A DNA stretch of 10,920 bases from an uncultured Treponema sp. (GCA_937891125.1 CALAEZ010000314.1:1-10920); one strand, 5' to 3'; counted from the stretch's first letter, positions 1 to 6,508 are shown. Notes: generated by a model not told the origin, from the letters alone. Program-made: numbers and translations.

Positions 1-57
1 TTAGCATATTTGAATTCGTTTGAAAATGATGGGAGTTTTTCGAGGTGCCCTAAAATC

Positions 58-2037
58 ATGCAGCAAAAAAAAATTATCGATGCTACACCAGAAATAATAC
101 TGAAAAACGTATTCGGCTACGACTCTTTTAGGCTTTTACAAAAGGAAATAATAACAAACGTTCTGTCTGGCAAAGATACACTTGCTGTTATGCCAACGGG
201 TGGCGGGAAATCACTCTGTTATCAAATTCCTGCACTCATTTTTGAAGGGCTTACCGTTGTAGTTTCACCGCTTATTTCGCTTATGCAAGATCAGGTTGCT
301 TCCCTTAGTGCAAATGGAATACAAGCAGTATTCTTGAATAGCACGGTGGAATGGGCAGATTACGTAGATTCTATGAATAAAATCCGGCGTGGAGAAATAA
401 AGCTCGTCTATGTATCGCCAGAAGGGCTGCAATCTGCGAAAATACGTGACCTGCTGCATGATGAGCGGGTAACAGTGAGCATGATTACTATCGATGAAGC
501 CCATTGTGTAAGCGAATGGGGGCATGATTTTCGTCCTGATTACCTCGAAATAGCTTCTCTGCGCCGCCAATTTCCAAATGCAGTTTTTCTCGCACTTACT
601 GCGACAGCAACAAAGCAGGTTCGAGCTGACATTGTACAGAACATCGGTTTGCAAAATCCAAGCATTCTTGTTTCAAGCTTTAATCGAGCGAACATCAGTC
701 TCGCGGTACTCCCCAAAAAAAACGCACTTTCGCAGGTTGTCGACTGCATTCGCCGTCACTGGGGCGAAAGCGGCATTATCTACTGTTTTTCACGAAAGCA
801 GGTTGACGAGCTTACCGCACAACTAGAAAATTTAGGCTACAGCGTCTTAAACTATCATGCGGGCTTAAGCGATGAAGAAAGAGCAGATCACCAGACAAAG
901 TTTATCCGTGATGAAGTGCAGCTCATGGTTGCAACGCTCGCATTCGGCATGGGCATTGACAAGCCAAATGTTCGCTTTGTAGTACATTACGACATGCCAA
1001 AATCGCTTGAACAGTATTATCAGGAAATTGGAAGAGCGGGACGCGACGGTCTAGAAAGCGAGGCAGTGTTTTTATACACCGCAGCAGACATTCGCAAAAT
1101 TCGGTATTTTTTTGACGAAAGCGCAGATAGCGAGAATGCAGAAAAACTTCTACAGGGGATGATAGGATACGCCACAAGTCACACCTGCCGTAGAAAGACC
1201 TTACTTGCCTACTTTGGCGAAACATATGTTTCCCAGCCAACAGAACAACCACTGTGCTGCGATATATGCGCTTTAGGAGAAGTGCCCCGCACCAACGTGA
1301 CCGTGCCCGTGCAAAAGCTTTTAAGCTGCATAATCCGCACTGAAAGCAGATACGGCGCATCCTACGTAATTGACATTCTGTTAGGCTCGTTGCAAAAAAG
1401 GATTCTTACAAATCATCACAACACGCTTTCCACCTTCGGCATTGGCAAAGAGCTGTCAAAAGACCAATGGTTCGAGCTTGTAGCGGCACTTATTGATGAA
1501 GAGTATCTTATGAAGACCGATGACTACAACGTGCTCAAAATCACCGTAAAAGGCTATACGGCGCTTAAAGCACGCACTCCGTTTTTGCTTCCCGTGCGCT
1601 TCGGCGCAATTCCAGCGGGGAAAGCCCGCCGCACGGCAGCAGCGGACGCTGATGAAAAATCACTGCGCGCAACAGGCACATTTGTACCCAAAAACAGAGC
1701 GGCAAGTGGCGCAAACGGCTCGCTCATGTTTCCTAAGCCTGCTGGTAAAAAAAGCAAACGAGCGCTTTCTGCAGACTACAACCACCGCGCCATTGAAGCA
1801 CTGAGCGATGACACCGACAACGCGCTTCTCATGCAGGCACTCAAAAAATGGCGCCGCGCACAAGCGCAGGAACAGAACGTGCCGCCCTACATTGTGTTTG
1901 GCGACCGAACGCTTGCAGACCTTGTTTCACTCAAGCCACAAACAGAGGATGATTTGCGTCTGGCAAGCGGCATGAGCGAAGGTCGCATAGAAAAATATGG
2001 GGAAGCGATTCTGCGCGTCATTGCAGAAAACAGCTAA
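58..2037 (+). CDS. recQ: ATP-dependent DNA helicase RecQ
   Basis: This 659-aa protein is a superfamily 2, 3'-to-5' DNA helicase acting in recombination and fork repair. Visible motifs in order: Walker A TGGGKS (47-52), DEAH box (146-149) followed by the RecQ-typical CVSEWGHDFRPDY, ALTATAT (179-185), and QEIGRAGRDG ending near 331. A zinc-binding segment begins CRRKTLLAYFGE (Cys377) and ends CCDIC (Cys400, 401, 404). A winged-helix RQC region spans roughly 412-510, then an Ala/Lys/Arg-rich linker (about 515-585) and an HRDC domain (about 590-659). The order and length are those of full RecQ. I chose ATG 58 because the family N-terminus starts just there; a TTG at 10 would add 16 atypical residues. 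A weak CGAGG lies at 41-45. GC content rises from about one third at the 5' end to about 60% in the linker, and the cysteine spacing is unusual. The gene converges on the DUF1015 gene. Confidence 0.96.
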   Translation: MQQKKIIDATPEIILKNVFGYDSFRLLQKEIITNVLSGKDTLAVMPTGGGKSLCYQIPALIFEGLTVVVSPLISLMQDQVASLSANGIQAVFLNSTVEWADYVDSMNKIRRGEIKLVYVSPEGLQSAKIRDLLHDERVTVSMITIDEAHCVSEWGHDFRPDYLEIASLRRQFPNAVFLALTATATKQVRADIVQNIGLQNPSILVSSFNRANISLAVLPKKNALSQVVDCIRRHWGESGIIYCFSRKQVDELTAQLENLGYSVLNYHAGLSDEERADHQTKFIRDEVQLMVATLAFGMGIDKPNVRFVVHYDMPKSLEQYYQEIGRAGRDGLESEAVFLYTAADIRKIRYFFDESADSENAEKLLQGMIGYATSHTCRRKTLLAYFGETYVSQPTEQPLCCDICALGEVPRTNVTVPVQKLLSCIIRTESRYGASYVIDILLGSLQKRILTNHHNTLSTFGIGKELSKDQWFELVAALIDEEYLMKTDDYNVLKITVKGYTALKARTPFLLPVRFGAIPAGKARRTAAADADEKSLRATGTFVPKNRAASGANGSLMFPKPAGKKSKRALSADYNHRAIEALSDDTDNALLMQALKKWRRAQAQEQNVPPYIVFGDRTLADLVSLKPQTEDDLRLASGMSEGRIEKYGEAILRVIAENS

Positions 2038-2053
2038 GCCTGTTTTATCAGGC
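2038..2053. terminator. Small hairpin between convergent recQ and DUF1015 genes
   Basis: A 5-bp stem GCCTG/CAGGC (2038-2042 with 2049-2053) and a 6-base loop occupy almost all of the 18-base gap between the two convergent stop codons. There is no clean T-tract on either strand, so as an intrinsic terminator it is weak; it may only mark the shared 3' end. Confidence 0.3.
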
Positions 2054-2055
2054 GA

Positions 2056-3384
2056 TTAAAACAGTTTTCGTGCCTCCACGTAAAACCGCTTTTCACTCGC
2101 CTCTCCCATAGAAAAGCTCTTTCGCGGCAGCGGGCCGCGCGCGTTAATGGTTGCAAAGAAACTGTCTTTCGCAATTGGCGGCAGCAAAATGCCAACCTGC
2201 CCCTCTTTTTCGCCAAGCGCAACGGTTTCAGCAGTGCCATGTATGTAGTCAATTTCTATGCCGGCATGCTGAGCAAGATATGCATCAAGTGCCGGCTGCA
2301 GCGCGGCGATTGCAAGGTCGCTGATTGCAGTCTGCAGCAAGGTGTAGCTGGTTTTTCCATCTTTTGTCGCAATAAAGCCGTACCGTGCGCCAGAGGCAGC
2401 TTTATCAGCGACCGCTTTTTCAAGCGCAGCCGCATCGGCACAGGCAGACAACGTGCCGTGCAGCGTTTCTGCAACAGCGGCAGTAAGCGACGCCGCATCT
2501 GAACCAAAAAGCACGCGATGAATCGGCTCAAAGGTAAGCCCTGCGTCGTAGATGTTTACTACTTCGACAAGCGCATAGCGCACGGGGCTTTCTGCAAGCG
2601 ACGCCTCAGTCGCGCCCTGAGAAAGCAGCGTCTTTTTATGCTCTTCCCAGACCGCTTTTGCCGTTGCAAGACTATGGTTTCCGTCGCCCACCGCAAACAG
2701 GAATGTGCTGCCGTCTGCCGCCGTTCCTTTTTTTGCAATAACTGCAAGCGCCTCATCTACCTGCGCATAGGCTTCGTCAGAATCTACCAGCCAGCCCGTA
2801 ATATGACCGCTCTGCTGCTGCAGGTCGCCGTCGTACAACGGCGCCTGTTTTTTTGCGAGCGCGCCCGTTTTTCCCACCAGCGCATCAGCTTCATCATCGG
2901 CAAGCAGCATGATATGCGGGAGCTCAAGCGGAGCGCCCATGCGTATTTTCATGCGTGGCGGAATCCGCTCCGGCACGGTAGCTTCGGTTGCACGAATGAG
3001 CGCCTTAGAAAACGGCTTCCATTCATATTTTTCCAAATCAACTGCCAGCACCAGCCCCTTTCGCGTTCTGCCGTATGCCGTCGTTCTTTCTATATAGATA
3101 AAACCGCGCTTACCTGCAGCAAACACACCGCGGTCAAGATACTGCCGCATCGTCTTTTTTATGGCAGCAATACGCTCTTCGCGGTTGTCATCAGAAAGAT
3201 ACACCTCAGGAAAAATCAAATTAAGCGTAGAAGGATTATCTCCAGCAGCTTCTGCCGCATTCTTCCAATAGTCACGATCCTGCGTGTACTGGTCGCAGGC
3301 GATAACAGACCAGCTTGCAAGATTGATATGCTTGGGTAACAGAATTTCGGGAATACAAACGCCGAATGAATCGAAACTTTTCAT
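2056..3384 (-). CDS. DUF1015 family protein
   Basis: The 442-aa product matches the DUF1015 (COG4198-type) family over its full length by motif. An N-terminal IACDQYTQDRDYW segment lies at 28-40, a GDGNHSLATAK motif at 233-243, a VNIYDAGLTFEPIHR stretch at 276-290, and a C-terminal PLPRKSFSMGEASEKRFYV block at 418-436. There is no signal peptide or membrane segment, so it should be cytosolic. The biochemical role is not established. The DGNHS motif resembles the DGHHR-type motif of ParB/SerK-like ATP-using folds, which hints at nucleotide or kinase chemistry, but that is inference. The start ATG (3384-3382) gives the family N-terminus. No Shine-Dalgarno sequence is visible before it, and a TATAGT box ends exactly six bases upstream. 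It is divergent from rpoN and convergent with recQ, so probably monocistronic. Confidence 0.9.
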   Translation of the reverse strand: MKSFDSFGVCIPEILLPKHINLASWSVIACDQYTQDRDYWKNAAEAAGDNPSTLNLIFPEVYLSDDNREERIAAIKKTMRQYLDRGVFAAGKRGFIYIERTTAYGRTRKGLVLAVDLEKYEWKPFSKALIRATEATVPERIPPRMKIRMGAPLELPHIMLLADDEADALVGKTGALAKKQAPLYDGDLQQQSGHITGWLVDSDEAYAQVDEALAVIAKKGTAADGSTFLFAVGDGNHSLATAKAVWEEHKKTLLSQGATEASLAESPVRYALVEVVNIYDAGLTFEPIHRVLFGSDAASLTAAVAETLHGTLSACADAAALEKAVADKAASGARYGFIATKDGKTSYTLLQTAISDLAIAALQPALDAYLAQHAGIEIDYIHGTAETVALGEKEGQVGILLPPIAKDSFFATINARGPLPRKSFSMGEASEKRFYVEARKLF

Positions 3385-3390
3385 ATGATC

Positions 3391-3396
3391 ACTATA
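3391..3396 (-). promoter_or_regulatory. Candidate -10 box of the DUF1015 gene (leaderless geometry)
   Basis: On the minus strand TATAGT is followed by six bases (GATCAT) and then the start ATG. If the hexamer occupies -12 to -7, transcription would begin on the A of the start codon. No convincing -35 box and no Shine-Dalgarno sequence are present. It mirrors the plus-strand box at 3418-3423. Confidence 0.5.
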
Positions 3397-3417
3397 CCGA
3401 GAAGGTTAATCTTGTGC

Positions 3418-3423
3418 TATAGT
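3418..3423 (+). promoter_or_regulatory. Candidate extended -10 box of rpoN (leaderless geometry)
   Basis: TGC immediately precedes TATAGT, giving an extended -10 element (TGnTATAGT), followed by six bases (GAGCGT) and the rpoN ATG at 3430. Transcription would then start at or next to the start codon. No good -35 match is seen. With the box at 3391-3396 it forms an inverted repeat, CACTATA (3390-3396) and TATAGTG (3418-3424), 21 bases apart. Confidence 0.5.
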
Positions 3424-3429
3424 GAGCGT

Positions 3430-5085
3430 ATGGCGATTTCAACAGGATTTACCCCAACTCCGCAGCTTCAGCTCCAGACTCGCACCGAACAGCGCCAGAA
3501 ACAGACGCAGGTGCAGCGCTTAAGCCAGCAGCAGATTATGTCGCTCAAATTGCTAGCGATGAGCAGCCTCGATTTACGCGAATCTATCTATCGGGAGGTA
3601 GAAAAAAATCCTGCGCTCACCGTTACGCACGATACGCTTGCAGGAGGCGTTACCACCGCACGGCAAAAATCGTCACTGCTTTCTGACAACGAACGCTATC
3701 GAAGCACGTCCGCAACAGGAAATGCCGCAAGCGATGCGTTCCAGGCGGCGCTTGAAAGTGCGGTCGACACACGAGAAACGCTCCAAGAGCATTTGAGTCA
3801 CCAGTTTAATGCCACCAACCACAGTGCAGACGAGCAAGAGCTTGGCCTTGCGCTGATTCACAATTTAGACGCCGCAGGATTTCATATCCTTGCGCCGCTT
3901 TCGCTTTTAAACAAGAGCCGCCCCGAACAGACTGAAGCGCTCCTAAAAAAATGTATGGAAGAAATCCGCGCGCTCGATCCAGTGGGCACCTGCTGCTCGG
4001 GCGTTGAAGAAAGTCTGCTGATACAGGCACAGCTTAGGGAACAGCCTCCGCGGGCGGCGTTGTTTATTCTTCACGGGCATTTGCCGTTTTTAGACCCGCC
4101 GCAGGCAGGCAAGGTGCTAAAAAAAATACAGAGTTTTCTCAAAGAGCGGGCAAAGCTTTCGTTTATTGCCGAAGAAGAGCGCTACTGGCTTGAACAGACA
4201 AAAAAAGCGCCGTTTTGTATTGAAGAAATTGAAGCTGCTCTCGCCTTTATCCGCACGCTTGACCCCTACCCGGCGCGCAATTTTGGCTCAAGCCAGACGC
4301 ATTTTGTAGCGCCCGACGTGTATGTAGAGCGGCTGCCGTCTGACGATGACACTGCAGCGGCACGCTCGAACGCAGCAGATGCCGTACCTGCGGAAACTAG
4401 CAGCGCGCCGCAATTTAAAATAACGCTTGCTGCCGACACCGTGCCGCGCATAGACATCGCACGCGATTTTGCACAGGCCGCCGAAAACAAAGCAGGCGGC
4501 GCCTTTGTGCAGAATGCGGTGCGCGAGGCTAAAGTCTTTATTGACAGCGTACACTTTCGCGAAGCAACCGTTTCCCGCGCGGCAGCAGAAATTGTCCGCG
4601 CACAGGCAGCTTTTTTTAACAAGGGCGAGCGGTATCTGGCGCCGCTCAGACAGAAGGATATTGCAGAAAAGCTTGGCGTACACGAAGCGACCATTTCGCG
4701 CATGGCAAGCGGAAAATACCTGCAGTGCGAATGGGGTTTATTTCCATTCAGCTACTTTTTTACGAATGCTGTCGGCGGCGAAAAGCAACCGCGCATAGAA
4801 AAGTCAGTTGCCAGCAGCGGGCAGCTAGACACAGCGGCAGCACACGCTTCCGACGGAGCGCAAAAAGCGGCAGGCACGGAGCAAGACAGCACGCCAGCGG
4901 CGCTTTCAAAAGAGGCAGTGAAATATGAGGTAGCAGAAATCCTAAAAGCGCATGCAGCAGACAAAAAGCCGCTTTCTGACCAAAAGATTGCAAATCTGCT
5001 TGCAGAGCGTGGCATTACCATTGCCCGGCGCACAGTCGCAAAATACCGCACCGAGCTAAACATCAATTCGTCATTTGCGCGATAA
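3430..5085 (+). CDS. rpoN: RNA polymerase sigma-54 factor RpoN
   Basis: This 551-aa protein is the alternative sigma factor that recognises -24/-12 promoters and needs an AAA+ activator to open them. The Gln-rich region I (about 1-65) contains the QTRTEQRQ and LSQQQIMSLKLL stretches and NPAL at 60-63. The core-binding region covers roughly 115-300, with ALDPVGTCCSG and LDPYPARNF. The helix-turn-helix is at about 407-430 (KDIAEKLGVHEATISRM), and the RpoN box ARRTVAKYR is intact at 532-540. It is longer than the usual 430-500 residues because of two Ala/Ser/Asp-rich inserts, about 302-326 and 447-493, the second lying between HTH and RpoN box. I chose ATG 3430 because MAISTGF fits the family N-terminus; an upstream ATG at 3385 would add 15 unlikely residues. 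There is no clear Shine-Dalgarno sequence. No sigma-54 activator gene lies in the window. hpf follows after 86 bases. Confidence 0.96.
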   Translation: MAISTGFTPTPQLQLQTRTEQRQKQTQVQRLSQQQIMSLKLLAMSSLDLRESIYREVEKNPALTVTHDTLAGGVTTARQKSSLLSDNERYRSTSATGNAASDAFQAALESAVDTRETLQEHLSHQFNATNHSADEQELGLALIHNLDAAGFHILAPLSLLNKSRPEQTEALLKKCMEEIRALDPVGTCCSGVEESLLIQAQLREQPPRAALFILHGHLPFLDPPQAGKVLKKIQSFLKERAKLSFIAEEERYWLEQTKKAPFCIEEIEAALAFIRTLDPYPARNFGSSQTHFVAPDVYVERLPSDDDTAAARSNAADAVPAETSSAPQFKITLAADTVPRIDIARDFAQAAENKAGGAFVQNAVREAKVFIDSVHFREATVSRAAAEIVRAQAAFFNKGERYLAPLRQKDIAEKLGVHEATISRMASGKYLQCEWGLFPFSYFFTNAVGGEKQPRIEKSVASSGQLDTAAAHASDGAQKAAGTEQDSTPAALSKEAVKYEVAEILKAHAADKKPLSDQKIANLLAERGITIARRTVAKYRTELNINSSFAR

Positions 5086-5093
5086 GTTTTCTT

Positions 5094-5122
5094 TTGCTTT
5101 TCTGAAGATAGTAGTGTATAAT
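5094..5122 (+). promoter_or_regulatory. Sigma-70-type promoter of hpf
   Basis: TTGCTT (5094-5099), a 17-base spacer and a perfect TATAAT (5117-5122) lie just after the rpoN stop codon. The predicted start is near 5129, giving a leader of about 43 bases. hpf can therefore be expressed independently of rpoN. Confidence 0.75.
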
Positions 5123-5129
5123 GCAGACA

Positions 5130-5146
5130 CGCAGCAGGGTGCTGCG
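5130..5146 (+). promoter_or_regulatory. 5'-terminal stem-loop in the hpf leader
   Basis: CGCAGCA (5130-5136) pairs perfectly with TGCTGCG (5140-5146) around a GGG loop: seven base pairs starting one base after the predicted transcription start. It is followed by AAAAAGC and seven T, then the Shine-Dalgarno GGAGG (5161-5165). A hairpin flush with the 5' end is the arrangement known to protect mRNAs from 5'-dependent decay. It is a poor terminator because the T run is not adjacent to the stem. Confidence 0.55.
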
Positions 5147-5171
5147 AAAAAGCTTTTTTTGGAGGTTAGAT

Positions 5172-5462
5172 ATGACTAAAACTTATTCTGCACTGGGATT
5201 TACCTTGGATGAAAAGCAGACAAACATGATTGAAAAAAAATTAGAGCGCGTAAAGTACGCCGATGACCTCATCATCGATTTGATTCTGCGCGTAAAAGAA
5301 GACAAAAAATATTTCTGGGATGCAAATGTTAATTTCCGCTGGGGCGCACAGGCGCATGTAGAAGCTGACGACTTTGACTTTGCAGCAGGCTTGAATAAGC
5401 TGATGGACGTGCTTGACGTAAAAGTCAAGAAGGAAAAGGATAAGATTCAGGAAAAGAAGTAA
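5172..5462 (+). CDS. hpf: Short ribosome hibernation promoting factor (HPF/RaiA, S30AE family)
   Basis: This 96-aa protein belongs to the family that binds the decoding centre of the 30S subunit and inactivates or dimerises ribosomes during slow growth. The fold is readable by eye: strand 1 (TKTYSALGFTLD), a helix (about 14-28, MIEKKLERV), strands around LIIDLILRVKED and FWDANVNFRW, strand AQAHVEADDFD (59-69), a second helix (70-82, AAGLNKLMDVLDV), then a Lys-rich tail (83-96). The length matches short HPF, with no C-terminal dimerisation domain as in long HPF. ATG 5172 is fixed by GGAGG at 5161-5165, six bases upstream; an in-frame ATG at 5121 overlaps the -10 box and cannot be on the mRNA. 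The position just after rpoN mirrors the rpoN-hpf linkage in many bacteria, which supports the call, although no ptsN follows. Confidence 0.92.
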   Translation: MTKTYSALGFTLDEKQTNMIEKKLERVKYADDLIIDLILRVKEDKKYFWDANVNFRWGAQAHVEADDFDFAAGLNKLMDVLDVKVKKEKDKIQEKK

Positions 5463-5468
5463 ACAAAT

Positions 5469-5521
5469 AAGAAATGGCGCCCGTGTCATTTCTTGTTCTG
5501 GCGACAGATGACTGCCGCCAG
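5469..5521 (+). other. Two hairpins in the hpf 3' untranslated region
   Basis: First stem: AAGAAATG (5469-5476) pairs with CATTTCTT (5487-5494), extendable inward by one C-G and two G-U pairs. Second stem: CTGGCG (5498-5503) pairs with CGCCAG (5516-5521). CCGCCAGC occurs at 5515-5522 and again at 5539-5546 inside the terminator, so the second hairpin and the terminator could pair alternatively. They may stabilise the transcript end or form a small 3'-end RNA; no function is shown. Confidence 0.5.
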
Positions 5522-5535
5522 CATATTTTATGTAC

Positions 5536-5564
5536 GCACCGCCAGCGATGGCGGGCTTTTTTTT
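5536..5564 (+). terminator. Rho-independent terminator of hpf
   Basis: Stem CCGCCA (5539-5544) / TGGCGG (5549-5554) with a GCGA (GNRA) loop can be extended by two outer pairs around a bulged A at 5538, and is followed by eight T (5557-5564). This is a textbook plus-strand terminator. Its T-tract overlaps the stop codon of the opposing nuclease gene. Confidence 0.88.
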
Positions 5565-6405
5565 AGCTCACGAATTGTTCTGCCGCCAGCTGCTGTACTT
5601 CGGCTACGGTAAGCCCTTGCGCTTGCGCAATTTGCTCGTGAGTACCTAGATGCATGGAAAGCAATGTGCGAGCCGCCTCAAGAGCCTTTGCGTGCTGCAT
5701 GTCTTTTGCCATGTTTTGCGCCATTTTTTTTGCCATTTTTTCAGCGCGGTATTCTGCTTCTTCGTGTATGGACTGCTCCCATGTCATATACTGCCCCCTA
5801 AACATAGCATCTGTTTTGAGCTTTTCCACAATACGATTCAGCTTGTCGGTAAATGTATCACAGGGCTCCTGCCCGCGTAAAAACTCAAAAAATGCCTTTA
5901 GCTTCTCGTTACCCATTATAGCACATTTCTCTGCATTGAAAAACACCTTATAAGCGCCATCGTTCAGCTTTACTTCCGGCATTTCGCGACAGGCGTTTTC
6001 AAAGAAATAAACCGGCAGGTTCTGCTTGAGCGGGTCGGAAAGGCATAGAAACACAATGTAGCTTTCTTTTAGGCTTGAGTATGGCTTACCTTTCGTCAGT
6101 AAATCCATGTCGATTAAGCTCTGGTAGTACCGGGTACGCTTTGCAAGGTCTGATTTAACGACCGTTTGCATTTCAAGATCGATGACGCGGTCGTCAGCCT
6201 TGCAGTATACGTCCATGCGGATTCCTTTATCGAGAAGCCCCGCCTTGAGTGCATACTCGCTTTTTACGATTTTGATTTTTTTCACCTCGAACCCCAGCAG
6301 CAGTTCAACAAGCTTTCTGCACAACTCCGGCTCTGCTTCCATGACGCGACAAAACACAAAATTGTTTGCAAGCGTAATTTTGTTCCAGTCAACAATATAG
6401 TCCAT
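5563..6405 (-). CDS. Rpn/PD-(D/E)XK nuclease family transposase-like protein
   Basis: This 280-aa protein belongs to the Rpn/PDDEXK_2 group, often annotated as PD-(D/E)XK nuclease family transposase and typically multicopy in spirochaetes and gut bacteria. The N-terminus ANNFVFCRVM...ELCRKLVELLLG is typical. The nuclease core shows GIRMDV (Asp65) and VIDLEMQ (Glu78, Gln80, an E-x-Q form of the motif), then RYYQSLIDMDLL (92-103). A Lys/Met-rich stretch at 219-236 repeats a KMA/NMA unit, and the C-terminus LLSMHLGTHEQIAQAQGLT resembles the short HTH-like tail of the family. ATG 6405 is chosen because GAGGAG lies seven bases upstream; a longer reading to 6507 lacks such support. The core residues look intact, so it is probably functional as a DNA nuclease. 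No terminal inverted repeats or target duplication are recognisable, so mobility is unproven. Confidence 0.87.
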   Translation of the reverse strand: MDYIVDWNKITLANNFVFCRVMEAEPELCRKLVELLLGFEVKKIKIVKSEYALKAGLLDKGIRMDVYCKADDRVIDLEMQTVVKSDLAKRTRYYQSLIDMDLLTKGKPYSSLKESYIVFLCLSDPLKQNLPVYFFENACREMPEVKLNDGAYKVFFNAEKCAIMGNEKLKAFFEFLRGQEPCDTFTDKLNRIVEKLKTDAMFRGQYMTWEQSIHEEAEYRAEKMAKKMAQNMAKDMQHAKALEAARTLLSMHLGTHEQIAQAQGLTVAEVQQLAAEQFVS

Positions 6406-6437
6406 ACAGTATCTCCTCATTACATACCGTTCCGTGA

Positions 6438-6453
6438 TGGCAGGACACTGGCT
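6438..6453 (+). promoter_or_regulatory. Candidate sigma-54 (-24/-12) promoter
   Basis: TGGCAGGACACTGGCT has GG at 6439-6440 and GC at 6451-6452, exactly ten bases apart. It matches the published consensus (TGGCACG, four bases, TTGCW) except at two positions. The direction is towards the barrel-protein operon, with a predicted start near 6464 and a leader of about 350 bases. I looked for this pattern because rpoN is in the window, so the chance of a false hit is real. Confidence 0.3.
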
Positions 6454-6508
6454 GCGTAGGGAGCACTTCGTGTTAGTACCTTGCTCTGACAGCTCCGGTG
6501 TCCTCACC

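Noticed and set aside
2518..3339. 273-codon plus-strand open frame opposite the DUF1015 gene
   Set aside because: Arg/Cys-rich composition without a domain, fully antisense to a gene with clear family motifs; a shadow frame.
3385..3429. ATG at 3385 as the rpoN start
   Set aside because: It adds 15 residues (MITIPRRLILCYSER) not seen in the family, lies in the divergent promoter region and directly abuts the DUF1015 start; MAISTGF at 3430 is the natural N-terminus.
4266..4703. Minus-strand open frame of 145 codons opposite rpoN
   Set aside because: Ala/Ser/Arg-rich antisense shadow caused by the high-GC codons of rpoN; no signal, no ribosome site.
5147..5160. AAAAAGC followed by seven T in the hpf leader as a terminator/attenuator
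   Set aside because: The T run is separated from the stem by seven bases and is immediately followed by the ribosome site, so termination there is unlikely.
5520..6450. The nuclease gene as a complete insertion sequence
   Set aside because: I compared the flanks and found no convincing terminal inverted repeats or target duplication; shared GATGGC on both sides is too short.
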